Assembly: GCA_934101115.1 (NCBI GenBank)
Contig: CAKOPW010000016.1
Coordinates: forward strand, 1-33,074
Source: an uncultured Bacilli bacterium
GTDB lineage: Bacteria > Bacillota_I > Bacilli_A > RF39 > UBA660
Length of the DNA: 33,074 nucleotides
Direction: 5' to 3'
Shown: piece by piece, positions 1 through 8,236 of the stretch
Layout of the letters: every line of letters starts with the position of its first letter
How positions within the stretch are numbered: the first letter of the stretch is position 1
Translations under genes and position numbers: made by a program
The notes under the pieces: generated by a model
Told to the model about the DNA's origin: nothing
Databases searched by the model: none
What the model saw: the letters and a program-made list of their open reading frames with translations, nothing else

Positions 1-33
1 TTCTCCAATTTTTCGGTACGTTAACTTTTTCAT
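1..33 (-). CDS. N-terminal fragment of a protein cut by the window edge
   Basis: An ATG at 31-33 opens a frame that stays open to the window edge and gives MKKLTYRKIGE. It lies 13 bases after the stop of the preceding small gene, with no clear Shine-Dalgarno site, so translation would have to be coupled. The start resembles remembered N-termini of TnpV-type transposon-associated proteins, but eleven residues cannot prove this. It could equally be a chance open frame. Confidence 0.3.
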   Translation of the reverse strand, partial: MKKLTYRKIGE

Positions 34-46
34 GCCAATTTTATTT

Positions 47-283
47 TTATTGGGATGTTATCTCTGAATTTAACGTATACAAGTCATTTCGTTGTTGATA
101 TGGTTCATTATTCTTTTTTGCATCAAATGACCTTTTTAAGACTTTTTTATTTCCCTCACCACTTTCATCAACATACATTATCATTTTGTGTTCGTCATAG
201 GGAATTCTTCTAATTATTTTCGGTGAACTTCTCCATGTTTTTCGTTTATATTTATTTACTGCATTTATTTCATTGTTTGTCAT
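47..283 (-). CDS. Small basic hypothetical protein (78 aa)
   Basis: I do not recognise this protein. It is 78 residues, hydrophilic, rich in Lys/Arg/Asn, with no membrane segment or signal peptide. A basic stretch around residues 12-27 could touch nucleic acid, but that is a guess. The frame is open one codon further to a TTG at 286, yet the AGGAGG at 290-295 lies six bases before the ATG at 283 and only three before the TTG, so I chose the ATG. The gene has its own promoter (TTTGTA, 16 bases, TATACT with TG extension), overlapped by a 13-bp inverted repeat, so it looks separately regulated. Confidence 0.6.
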   Translation of the reverse strand: MTNNEINAVNKYKRKTWRSSPKIIRRIPYDEHKMIMYVDESGEGNKKVLKRSFDAKKNNEPYQQRNDLYTLNSEITSQ

Positions 284-303
284 CAATTTCCTCCTGAATC
301 AAT

Positions 304-343
304 TTTTTGTATTAGTATACCACAAAACAAACTAATACAAAAA
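304..343. repeat. 13-bp perfect inverted repeat over the promoter (operator candidate)
   Basis: TTTTTGTATTAGT (304-316) and ACTAATACAAAAA (331-343) are exact reverse complements separated by 14 bases. One arm covers the -10 and the other the -35 of the promoter for the 78-aa gene. It is not a terminator on the minus strand because no T-run follows the hairpin. A repressor operator is the simplest reading. Confidence 0.5.
314..341 (-). promoter_or_regulatory. Promoter of the 78-aa gene
   Basis: Minus-strand -35 TTTGTA (336-341), 16-base spacer, -10 TATACT (314-319) preceded by TGG (extended -10). It sits about 30 bases before the ATG at 283 and belongs to no other gene. Confidence 0.5.
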
Positions 344-352
344 TATTTTCAA

Positions 353-377
353 CAAAAAAAATAGATGTTATAATCTA
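353..377 (-). terminator. Terminator after the 94-aa gene
   Basis: On the minus strand TAGAT and ATCTA (362-366, 373-377) form a short hairpin with a six-base loop, followed at once by eight T (A-run 353-360 plus A361 on the plus strand). It lies 12 bases after the stop at 390. The stem is short (5 bp) but the T-run is strong. It probably ends the polysaccharide transcript. Confidence 0.5.
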
Positions 378-389
378 CTTTTTATTGAT

Positions 390-674
390 CTACTTAAATG
401 CTGAAGAAGAATCTTGTGTATCCAATTTTTTCTTTAATCTTAATTCAGTTACTTCATTTTGAGCTTGCTCAAATGACTTTTTTACATCTTCGTTTTCATT
501 AATTTGTCTTGCTACACTTAAAGCATGCATTTTAACAGCATAAGCAATATATCCTACTTCAAACTCACTTAATCCTAAAGTTTGTTGTAAACTTGGACTT
601 TCTAATATTTTTATTTCGTTTGCTATCATACGTTCTGCAGCAGAATCTCTTTCAGAACCACCACTTTGGTACAT
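390..674 (-). CDS. Hypothetical 94-aa protein at the end of the polysaccharide locus
   Basis: Not recognised. It is a soluble, probably mostly helical protein. Residues 20-60 contain a hydrophobic patch (around FEVGYIAYAVKMHAL) that is too interrupted for a clear membrane helix, and the C-terminal third is charged and could form a coiled coil. The start is well supported: AGGAGG lies just upstream of the ATG at 674. It begins 29 bases after the stop of the last glycosyltransferase gene and ends at a terminator, so it could be the last gene of that operon, but nothing in it points to a sugar role. Confidence 0.6.
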   Translation of the reverse strand: MYQSGGSERDSAAERMIANEIKILESPSLQQTLGLSEFEVGYIAYAVKMHALSVARQINENEDVKKSFEQAQNEVTELRLKKKLDTQDSSSAFK

Positions 675-703
675 ATTACCCCTCCTTTTGTTTGCTTATT
701 CTA

Positions 704-1483
704 CTATTTTTTTGTTGCTAAGTCAAATTTTGGTTTATGAAAATATGTTTTTAAATATTGAAAAACAGTTTTTATACTTCTTTTTAATGTTCTAAGAAAT
801 GGTAATGAAATATTGTTGTCCTTTAAAATCCTATATGCATCTTTAAAATTATTTATGTATCCTTTTAAGCCGTTACTTACTCCACCTAAACGCATTAAGA
901 CTAAATAATCATTCAAATAAGTAAAATTAAAATTTTCTTTATTAATTCTTACCATCATATCATAATCGGATGATACTTTATAATTTAAGTTGTATAAACC
1001 AACTTTATCAAATACACTTCTTTTTATATACATGGTTGGATGTGCTGGACACCATTCGTTTTTCTTTCTTTTCCCACTTATATAATCTCTTATTGGATTA
1101 GTTAATGTAGAATCGCAGTAGATCAGATTAGCGTATAAAACGTCAGTTTCATCGGTATAAGCTTCATTAATTTTTTCAAAAACAAATTCATCAATCAAAA
1201 CATCATCAGAATTTATAATACCAATAATATCACCAGTTGAAAGCTTTATTCCTTTATTCATGGCATCATATAAACCTTTATCTTTTTCACTGATAACTTT
1301 CATTTTTCCTTTAAATTTACTTTCATACTTTTTTACGATATCTAATGTGTTATCTTTACTTAATCCATCAATTATTAAATACTCATAGTTGTCATATTTT
1401 TGAGCTAAAACAGATTTTATTGTATCTTCAATTGTTGATGCGGAGTTATAACAAACCGTTATAATACTAATCTTTCTTTTCAC
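704..1483 (-). CDS. Family 2 glycosyltransferase
   Basis: GT-A fold glycosyltransferase of family 2, predicted to be cytoplasmic and to add one sugar to a lipid-linked glycan. The N-terminus starts directly with the nucleotide-binding strand (ISIITVCYNSA, residues 5-15). The metal-binding DxD-type motif is NSDD at 91-94, and a later acidic segment SSDYDMMVR at 171-179 is where the catalytic base lies in relatives. At 259 residues it has normal length for WcaE/WcaA-like colanic-acid-type transferases. The start codon is GTG, chosen because GAGGAGG lies nine bases upstream. It overlaps the upstream GT4 gene by 17 bases, implying translational coupling. Donor and acceptor cannot be read from sequence. 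Confidence 0.85.
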   Translation of the reverse strand: MKRKISIITVCYNSASTIEDTIKSVLAQKYDNYEYLIIDGLSKDNTLDIVKKYESKFKGKMKVISEKDKGLYDAMNKGIKLSTGDIIGIINSDDVLIDEFVFEKINEAYTDETDVLYANLIYCDSTLTNPIRDYISGKRKKNEWCPAHPTMYIKRSVFDKVGLYNLNYKVSSDYDMMVRINKENFNFTYLNDYLVLMRLGGVSNGLKGYINNFKDAYRILKDNNISLPFLRTLKRSIKTVFQYLKTYFHKPKFDLATKK

Positions 1484-2570
1484 GTTTTTCTACCTCCTCA
1501 AATATTTTCAAATGTTTATCAACCATATTTTCAATCGTATATTTAGAACTTATTTCTAGATTGTTTAATCCTTCTTTATAAAGATCCAAAGCACTTTTTA
1601 ATGCATATTCATTTAATTTTTTAGAAAGAGCACGAATATTGTCGCAGTGATAAAGTTGACTTTTTTTAAATACTTCTCTTGCTGACGCTGTTTCAACAGT
1701 TGCAATTACTGGTAACCCACAGCTCATAGCTTCATTGATTACAAGTCCCCAGATATCCTCTCTTGATGGAAAGAAAAAGACATCACTCATCTTATAATAT
1801 TCAAAAACTTTTTCTTTATCGCAAAAATCAATAAAATGAACATTTTTGATGTTGTGTTCTTTTAAGAAATCTTCGTAGTCTTCCTTTTCTTCTCCACCAC
1901 CGATGATTATGTAACCATTCTTTTCATTATTGCTAATTAAAAGAGAATTTAAAAATAGATCATAACCTTTTCTTTCAATAAACGAACCAACACTTACAAA
2001 TAATCTCTTGTAATTATATCCAGCGGATTTTCTTAGTTTAAGTTTCTCTTCCATTTTTATTGGTAGTAATAAAACATCACTTTTTTCAATAGATGATAAA
2101 GGATAAATATAAATATCTTCTAAACGAGCCTTGTAATTTAAAAGATATTCGTTAGTTGTTTTTCCAGTGCTTAGATAATATGTTGCTGTTGATATAAATT
2201 TTGTCTTTAAATATTTCGAGATGCGAGTTTCTTTTTTAGGAACTACTCCACCATCAGCATTTAAAAAGAATTTAATATTTTTATGTCTAAGTAAAATATT
2301 TAGTATTGCTCCATTCATATTGGCATAAGTTCCAATTATTACAACGTCATAATGATTTTCATTAAGAAGTTTATTTAATTGAAATAAAGCAAATTTTTTA
2401 AGATTTATAAATTCAAATTCAAAGTTATTATTTTTAAACCATTCTTTATTACGATATGTCTCATTTCTATCTCCATTAAATAAAACAGTTAAATCAACAT
2501 GTTTACTTAATTGATTAAAAAACTTTACTCGATAAGGTGCAGGTATATTGGTATAATATAGTACCTTCAT
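1467..2570 (-). CDS. Family 4 glycosyltransferase
   Basis: GT-B fold retaining glycosyltransferase (367 aa). The second Rossmann half begins near residue 190 with SVGSFIERKG (193-202). The nucleotide-sugar motif E-x7-E is seen as E271 and E280 in the stretch PSREDIWGLVINEAMSCG, followed by the usual GLPVIAT. The N-terminal acceptor half starts with YYTNIPAPYRVKFF, common in capsule transferases. It likely acts on a lipid-linked intermediate at the inner face of the membrane. The Shine-Dalgarno is weak (GGAAG about 11 bases off) and the gene follows the previous stop by only eight bases, so coupling is likely. Confidence 0.85.
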   Translation of the reverse strand: MKVLYYTNIPAPYRVKFFNQLSKHVDLTVLFNGDRNETYRNKEWFKNNNFEFEFINLKKFALFQLNKLLNENHYDVVIIGTYANMNGAILNILLRHKNIKFFLNADGGVVPKKETRISKYLKTKFISTATYYLSTGKTTNEYLLNYKARLEDIYIYPLSSIEKSDVLLLPIKMEEKLKLRKSAGYNYKRLFVSVGSFIERKGYDLFLNSLLISNNEKNGYIIIGGGEEKEDYEDFLKEHNIKNVHFIDFCDKEKVFEYYKMSDVFFFPSREDIWGLVINEAMSCGLPVIATVETASAREVFKKSQLYHCDNIRALSKKLNEYALKSALDLYKEGLNNLEISSKYTIENMVDKHLKIFEEVEKREKKD

Positions 2571-2578
2571 AAAACCAA

Positions 2579-3769
2579 CTACTTCCTATATTCTTCAATA
2601 ATTTTTTTAGCAAAGAGTTTATCACTATAAAGGGATGTATCATATTCTTGATATTCTTTAAGTGAATAAATCGTCTTTAAAATATTTTTGATATTTTCTT
2701 CTTTGCTTTGTTTTTTTATTAGATAGACATTTTTGTTTTCGGCTTGTTCAACACAACCTCCAGTATCATAACAAACTACTCTTGTATGACATGCAAGAGC
2801 TTCAATGTTTACTGTTGGATAATTATCTTCATATGTCGGATTTAAAAGACAATAAGAAAGACTATAAAGAACTGCTAAATCATTTTGATTTTCTGTTCTC
2901 TTTATCGGAATTATATTCTTATAGTTTTCTACGCTTTTGATTTGTCTATCATTTAAGCCTACTAAGACTATAACATATTCATCACTTATTTTATCAGCTA
3001 AAGATAAAAAATCGTCAAATCCTTTACGCTTTTCCCAAATACTTGCTACTCCTAAAATGACTTTTTTATCTCTGGGAATGCTGTATTTATCATAAATAGT
3101 TTCATCTTTTTTTGGTTTAAATATTTCTAAATCTATTCCATTATTTATTGTTTTTACATTACACACTTTCAAAAATGATTTAGACACAATATCTTGAAGC
3201 CAAGTTGATGGCGTTATGATAGTTATTTTAGGATCAGCAAATAATTTTTTCTTTTCTTCATAATTCTTTTTTGAACGATCAAAAACTAAACTTATGGGAT
3301 ATTTTTTCTTGTTTGGACAGTTATGGCAACCAATCTTCCAACGATCACATTGGATATAGTCAAAATATGCACAATGGCCAGTCATCGGTAAACAATCATG
3401 AAGAGTCCAAAATATTTTCCCTTGATATTCATTTCTTAAATAATCAAATAATACTTTATAGTTGATGTAATAACCATGAATATTATGTAAATGAATAATA
3501 TCAGGATTGATTTTTTTTAATTCGCGAACAATCTTTTTTGTTTTAAAATATGAACCATGACCGTGGGCGTCAAAAATAGTTGTTATAAATATATGGTAAA
3601 GAAAAGAAACTGGTCCACCTATTTTTTTACAAGGTATATCAGTATAACCTTTTCTTCTTCCAAAAATACAAAACACTTCAAAGCCATTATTCCTTGCTTC
3701 CCTTGAAATACTACCCATGATTTTACCAGTTGATCCATTATATACTGTATTAATACTTACTAATTTCAT
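2579..3769 (-). CDS. Family 4 glycosyltransferase with cysteine cluster (WcaC-like)
   Basis: GT-B glycosyltransferase (396 aa) of the type seen in colanic-acid-like loci. The glycine loop NGSTGKI is at 11-17 and the C-terminal half carries a donor-site segment with NYPTVNIEALAC. A cysteine group in the N-terminal half (C133, C141, C148, C151, after HDCLPMTGHC) is typical of this subgroup and could bind a metal; that role is inference. It sits four bases after the flippase gene and just before another GT4, inside an unbroken set of minus-strand genes. Sugar specificity is unknown. Confidence 0.82.
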   Translation of the reverse strand: MKLVSINTVYNGSTGKIMGSISREARNNGFEVFCIFGRRKGYTDIPCKKIGGPVSFLYHIFITTIFDAHGHGSYFKTKKIVRELKKINPDIIHLHNIHGYYINYKVLFDYLRNEYQGKIFWTLHDCLPMTGHCAYFDYIQCDRWKIGCHNCPNKKKYPISLVFDRSKKNYEEKKKLFADPKITIITPSTWLQDIVSKSFLKVCNVKTINNGIDLEIFKPKKDETIYDKYSIPRDKKVILGVASIWEKRKGFDDFLSLADKISDEYVIVLVGLNDRQIKSVENYKNIIPIKRTENQNDLAVLYSLSYCLLNPTYEDNYPTVNIEALACHTRVVCYDTGGCVEQAENKNVYLIKKQSKEENIKNILKTIYSLKEYQEYDTSLYSDKLFAKKIIEEYRK

Positions 3770-3773
3770 AAAA

Positions 3774-4988
3774 TCAATTCCTTTTATATTTTTTTAAAGT
3801 TCTATAATACAAGAATAAATACATTATTAATAAAATTGCCATAAATACAAGATATGCGTATATTGCACCAGTGAGTTTGAAAATGCTTATCAAAACATAA
3901 CAAATAATAGTCGACACAACTGTCATAATTAAATATATTATAGTTTGCTCTTTATGGACATTTAGTAAAACTAATACTTGAGAATAAACATTTGCAAGTG
4001 TATAAAATGTTGCTCCAATAAGAACAATTACTAAATGAAGTCGATAAGCGTTTAAATCTATTCCGTACATGATATTTAAAACTGGAATTCCTATTGTAAG
4101 TCCACAAAGACAAGCAAGAATACCAATAAATATTAAAGAAAGCATCATATTTCTTACCAACTTATTAAATTTATCAATATCTTTATTTTTAAACAAATTA
4201 TTTAGATTTGTTATTATTGGTACAACTATATAACTTGAACATAATCCAATTATTGTTGATGGCATAAAGATTATTCCAAAAATATTTTGAGCTTCGGCTG
4301 TATCAAAATAATCAAGTATGTACTTGCTTGAATTAGCAACATACATCGCTAGAAAAGAATAGATAAATATTGGTAAAGTATCTTTTAATATCTTTTTTAA
4401 ATTATCAAAGTTAAATATTCCATAAATATATTCTTTAGCATTTTTTATATCATAAATGAAGAAAAGCAAAATATTCACAATTATTAAACTTACTAATGAA
4501 ATCAAGATGCTTTTTGTTAGCAAATCGGTAATTACAAAAGCGATTATTCCGACTACTCCTTTAACAGTAAGTGATATTCCTGATTTATATAATTGATTAT
4601 TTTTTTGTAATATTCCATAAACAGCATCACTTATCGATTCAATCATTCTAAATAAACATATCAGTAAAATTACACCAGTTTTAAAGAAATTATAATTATT
4701 TATAAATGAAAAAATGGCTACTATAATAATAGTTAAAATACTTGTAAGTATACGAAAATCAATAAAGTCTTTAGGTGTATATTTCTCATAATTGCTTATT
4801 TGATATACACGATTATAAAACGTTGAAAGAATAAAAAATAAACATATTAATGAATAAGCAAAGGTAAAAACTCCTGCCTCACTTTTTAAATTTATGTGAT
4901 TAATTGCGATCATAAAAAAAAGTGAATTAAAAGAGTTAATTGATGAACCAATAAAATTCCAAATAAAATCTTTTTTTCTATTTTCCAT
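3774..4988 (-). CDS. Wzx-like polysaccharide flippase (MOP/PST family)
   Basis: A 404-residue polytopic membrane protein with about 12 to 14 hydrophobic segments spread over the whole length, the size and pattern of MOP-superfamily lipid-linked oligosaccharide flippases. The N-terminal segment FIWNFIGSSINSFNSLFFMI is characteristic. It ends in TGA and begins 11 bases inside the DUF2304 gene, so the two are coupled. In the GT2-DUF2304-flippase-GT-C arrangement here it corresponds by position to streptococcal GacK, which is thought to flip undecaprenyl-phosphate-GlcNAc. Whether it moves a single lipid-linked sugar or a whole repeat unit cannot be decided from sequence. Confidence 0.85.
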   Translation of the reverse strand: MENRKKDFIWNFIGSSINSFNSLFFMIAINHINLKSEAGVFTFAYSLICLFFILSTFYNRVYQISNYEKYTPKDFIDFRILTSILTIIIVAIFSFINNYNFFKTGVILLICLFRMIESISDAVYGILQKNNQLYKSGISLTVKGVVGIIAFVITDLLTKSILISLVSLIIVNILLFFIYDIKNAKEYIYGIFNFDNLKKILKDTLPIFIYSFLAMYVANSSKYILDYFDTAEAQNIFGIIFMPSTIIGLCSSYIVVPIITNLNNLFKNKDIDKFNKLVRNMMLSLIFIGILACLCGLTIGIPVLNIMYGIDLNAYRLHLVIVLIGATFYTLANVYSQVLVLLNVHKEQTIIYLIMTVVSTIICYVLISIFKLTGAIYAYLVFMAILLIMYLFLYYRTLKKYKRN

Positions 4989-5319
4989 CTTTAGTACCCT
5001 TAATAATTGAAACTTCTTGAATAAGCATCGTTATTTGTTTCTTTTGTTGAGATATGATAACAGTGAGAATTAAAGTTATTCCTAAAAGAAGCGTTATCAT
5101 AATTCCTATAACTAAATTAGCCATCGTTAAAAATCCAAATGATTTAGCAAAGAACTCAAGGATAAATGGAACTAGAGAAATTATAAGAAGTACGCATATT
5201 GCAATAATCCAAACTAATGAATATTTTATTGGTAATTTATTTCTTTTTAAAAGATTTAAGATTATAACTAACCATATAATTGAAAATATGAATAAAGCAA
5301 TTCTTAACTTAACACTCAT
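4978..5319 (-). CDS. DUF2304 small membrane protein (GacJ-like)
   Basis: A 113-residue protein with three hydrophobic segments (about 5-22, 33-55, 66-90) and a short charged tail with a possible amphipathic helix, the layout of DUF2304. The family's studied member, GacJ of group A Streptococcus, has nearly the same length and enhances the partner GT2 (GacI) that makes undecaprenyl-phosphate-GlcNAc. Here the ATG overlaps the TAA of the GT2 gene (TAATG), giving tight coupling to just such a GT2, and the next gene is a flippase, as in the gac locus. Family assignment is good; identity of the sugar is inference. Confidence 0.78.
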   Translation of the reverse strand: MSVKLRIALFIFSIIWLVIILNLLKRNKLPIKYSLVWIIAICVLLIISLVPFILEFFAKSFGFLTMANLVIGIMITLLLGITLILTVIISQQKKQITMLIQEVSIIKGTKDGK

Positions 5320-6038
5320 TATTTACCCTTCTTTCTTAAAAGAATTGATAAAACAACGTTTACCATATAATAGACATTTTTCCATGAATTTATAGATGAT
5401 TTACCAGCAAGTCTTTCATTCATACTTACAGGAACTTCTTTTATTTTCATACCGCTTAAAATAACATCTACAGAAGATATTGGCTCTGGATATTCAAGTG
5501 GATAATGAATTGCAAACATCGCGATAGCTTTTCTATTAGAAGCTCTAAAACCGCTTGTTGTATCATAAATACGAACCCTAGTTTTAAGATGAATACATGA
5601 TGAAATAAGCTTTATTCCCATTCTTCTTAAGAATGATGATTTAAATTCACTTGATGAGGAATCAATAAATCTTGATCCAATTGTCATATCAATATTCTCT
5701 TCTAATATCGGTTTAATTAAAGCTTCAACATAATCGACGTTATGTTGCCCGTCACCATCAAATTGAATAGCAATATCATAATCATTATATAAGGCATATT
5801 TATATCCTGTTTGAACGGCTCCACCTATTCCTAAATTTTGTATCAATTTAATATGATTGATATTGTTTTCACATAATATTTTTTCTGTGTTATCAGTACT
5901 TCCATCATTTATGAATATAACATCTAATTTAGTTTTAGCAGTTTTATTATATTTACATATATTTTCATATACTGTAAGAATATTTTTTTCTTCATTATAT
6001 GCAGGTATAATCAATAACACTTTTGGATTCTTTTTCAT
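5319..6038 (-). CDS. Family 2 polyprenyl-phosphate sugar transferase (DPM1/GacI type)
   Basis: GT2 enzyme (239 aa) of the dolichyl-phosphate-mannose-synthase type. Motifs: LLIIPAYNEEKNI near the start, DVIFINDGSTDNT (donor binding), and FDGDGQHNVDYV carrying the metal-binding D-x-D. There is no transmembrane tail, so it needs a partner for the membrane, consistent with the coupled DUF2304 gene. It should load a single sugar on undecaprenyl phosphate at the inner face for use outside by a GT-C enzyme; the DUF2142 protein encoded just upstream is the likely user. The start has an AGAGG site nine bases away. Confidence 0.82.
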   Translation of the reverse strand: MKKNPKVLLIIPAYNEEKNILTVYENICKYNKTAKTKLDVIFINDGSTDNTEKILCENNINHIKLIQNLGIGGAVQTGYKYALYNDYDIAIQFDGDGQHNVDYVEALIKPILEENIDMTIGSRFIDSSSSEFKSSFLRRMGIKLISSCIHLKTRVRIYDTTSGFRASNRKAIAMFAIHYPLEYPEPISSVDVILSGMKIKEVPVSMNERLAGKSSINSWKNVYYMVNVVLSILLRKKGK

Positions 6039-6075
6039 ACAACTAATCCTCTCAATCTATTTTTATTATACCAAA

Positions 6076-7623
6076 TTATCCTATAAAAGAAACAAATATA
6101 GTAAGAATTATCGAAATGTTTATCAAAACACTAGCAACAAAGAAAACATTCGTTTTTTCTAGTTTTAGTACTTGTTTATTTATAAATATTGGTGCAAGCC
6201 ACATGATTGGAATAAAATATCTTCCTTGAACGCCATAAATAAACATCGTTTTATTCTTTTGAGCTGCTGCATACAAAGCATACATAATAAGCAAGAATAT
6301 TAAAGCTCCGATTAAGCCTGCAACTACTTTATAGAATTTTTCGATTTTTACATTCGATTCTTCAGTTAAATATGAAAAGATAAAAATAAACAAATATATA
6401 ATAGGAAGTATTCCTGCTGGAGTAACTTGTCTTTGATAGAAATAATCACCTGCAAATATGTTTTGGATGTATGATAATCCTTCATTAAATAAAGTGTTTA
6501 TAAGTTTACTGAAGTAAATAATTATAGTTTCAATAAAGTTGTGATTTCCTACTTCAGAAGCAATACTTATTCCACCTACTTTCATCCATGTGATACTAGA
6601 TGCAAGTCCAAGAACAATTAGTAAAACTATAGATGCAATTCTTTTCTTTGTAGATCCAAAACTTTCTTTTGGTAGTAGTATTATTAAACCAATTAATGGT
6701 AAATACGTCGTTTTGCAAACAGATATAACAATAATCATTAAAATTAATTCAATATAATCTTTTAAGCTTAATTGTTTCTTTGTTTTTATATGCATCAAAA
6801 GAGTTGCAATAAATAAGAATGATACAGAGTTTATAACAGTATCAGCACTTATTGACGAAGTGTATGCTAAAACTACCGGACATAAAAGTAAAAGCATCAT
6901 GGTTTTTTTAGCGTATGGAAGTCTTTTTAAGCCTAAAGCAAAAATAAGTGTACAAATAATCATATTAGTAAGTCTTCCAAGGACTCCAATAACATATGGA
7001 CTTAAATTTAAAAGTATTCCTACTTTCATTCCGATAGCAGCTGGAATATAATCTAAAAATACATAACTTGCACAGTGAATATAAGTTCTTGATTTAACAT
7101 TTTTATCTAATTTTATACTTAATGCTTTTTCTGTATCCGCATAAGTACGATATTCAGGATATTTATCTTTGTCATCAAAAATAGTAGTTTTTATACTTTT
7201 AGGAAGTTTATCAGTTCCCTTGCCTTTAGAATCATATTTGGATATCAAATGCCCATCAGCTATTTGATAAGCTCGTATGTAATGAAAAGTTTCATCACTT
7301 TGAGTAAACATTGGAGGTGTAAAAACATAAAAACTTGATAAAATTATAGCTACTAAAAAATATTTCTTATACGGTTTTAAATCAGTATGTTTTAAAATAT
7401 AATATATTATTATAGAAGCAATAACCAATAAACCTAGAATTATAATAAACCATACATAATAATCATAATTTTTGATTTTTAATCCTTTAATATTATTTAC
7501 AAGTAAATTATAGTAGTAAACTATAATACCTATTATAGATATAGCAAGATATAAAAATTTAGATGTAAAAACCTTAACAACTATATCTTTAATTTTTTCA
7601 TACATTCTGTTAATACACTCCAT
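6076..7623 (-). CDS. DUF2142 membrane protein, probable GT-C glycosyltransferase (GacL-like)
   Basis: A 515-residue polytopic protein with roughly 12 membrane segments. After the second or third segment comes a soluble loop opening FTPPMFTQSDETFHYIRAYQ, the acidic first loop typical of GT-C enzymes, followed by about 80 extracellular residues. This fits DUF2142, the family of streptococcal GacL, which transfers GlcNAc from undecaprenyl phosphate to the rhamnan outside the cell. GGAGG lies seven bases before the ATG. A 37-base gap separates it from the downstream GT2 gene, and an AT-rich terminator-like hairpin lies just upstream, so it may begin a second transcription unit. Confidence 0.75.
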   Translation of the reverse strand: MECINRMYEKIKDIVVKVFTSKFLYLAISIIGIIVYYYNLLVNNIKGLKIKNYDYYVWFIIILGLLVIASIIIYYILKHTDLKPYKKYFLVAIILSSFYVFTPPMFTQSDETFHYIRAYQIADGHLISKYDSKGKGTDKLPKSIKTTIFDDKDKYPEYRTYADTEKALSIKLDKNVKSRTYIHCASYVFLDYIPAAIGMKVGILLNLSPYVIGVLGRLTNMIICTLIFALGLKRLPYAKKTMMLLLLCPVVLAYTSSISADTVINSVSFLFIATLLMHIKTKKQLSLKDYIELILMIIVISVCKTTYLPLIGLIILLPKESFGSTKKRIASIVLLIVLGLASSITWMKVGGISIASEVGNHNFIETIIIYFSKLINTLFNEGLSYIQNIFAGDYFYQRQVTPAGILPIIYLFIFIFSYLTEESNVKIEKFYKVVAGLIGALIFLLIMYALYAAAQKNKTMFIYGVQGRYFIPIMWLAPIFINKQVLKLEKTNVFFVASVLINISIILTIFVSFIG

Positions 7624-7644
7624 AATACTTCCTCCAATTTAAGT

Positions 7645-7677
7645 AAAAAAAATATAATATATCATCAATATATTATA
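7645..7677 (-). terminator. AT-only hairpin with T-run after the HAD gene
   Basis: On the minus strand TATAATATAT (7668-7677) and its complement (7653-7662) pair around a five-base loop and are followed by eight T. It starts eight bases after the HAD stop. All pairs are A-T, so termination may be partial. The arms also contain TATAAT-like boxes that could serve the DUF2142 gene as a promoter. Confidence 0.45.
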
Positions 7678-7684
7678 ATTTTTT

Positions 7685-8236
7685 TTAGAATTTTTCAACT
7701 TTAAACACAGTTGCACCAGTTTTCATTGCTGCCTCAATTCCCACTTCGGCATCCTCAAATATTATTGCATTCTCAGGAGAAACATTAAATCTTTGAATTG
7801 CCAAGTTAAATCCTTCCGGATCTGGTTTTGGTTTTGATATATCATCAGCAGTTATGATATCATCAAATAATTCTATTTTTTGTGTATATTTTAGTATTTC
7901 TTCAGTATTTTTCTTAGATGCTGTAGTTACTAAAACTATTTTGTATTCACTTTTTATTAATCTTATAATATCAAAAAGTCTTTCGTTTACTTTTACTTTA
8001 TCTAAATACTTAGAATAAGCATTCTTTTTTATTTTATGAACTTCTTCTATTTTTTCTTGATCGTTATCAACAAGTGGTGGAATAAACACTTTATAGTGTC
8101 TACCATTACAATAGTTACAATAATAATCATAGTCAAGATCAACATCAAAAGTGTTTAAAGCTTCTTTATATGCAAAATAATTAACATCATTTGTGTTATA
8201 TAAAGTTCCGTCCATGTCAAATATCGCGAGTTTCAT
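7685..8236 (-). CDS. HAD-superfamily phosphatase
   Basis: A 183-residue HAD hydrolase of the beta-phosphoglucomutase/phosphatase subgroup. Motif I is FDMDGTLY at residues 6-13, motif II is VLVTTAS, and the later FEDAEVGIEAAMKTG carries motif IV. A helical cap is inserted between motifs I and II. The ATG overlaps the stop of the membrane-kinase fusion gene (TAATG), and the nucleotidyltransferase gene lies before that. The three are therefore probably made together and may process one phosphorylated metabolite for the polysaccharide. The substrate is unknown. Confidence 0.8.
   Translation of the reverse strand: MKLAIFDMDGTLYNTNDVNYFAYKEALNTFDVDLDYDYYCNYCNGRHYKVFIPPLVDNDQEKIEEVHKIKKNAYSKYLDKVKVNERLFDIIRLIKSEYKIVLVTTASKKNTEEILKYTQKIELFDDIITADDISKPKPDPEGFNLAIQRFNVSPENAIIFEDAEVGIEAAMKTGATVFKVEKF

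Noticed and set aside
7645..7652. A/T homopolymers as phase-variation tracts
   Set aside because: Runs of eight A or T are common in DNA this AT-rich and this one is the T-run of a terminator; only the G8 tract stands out.
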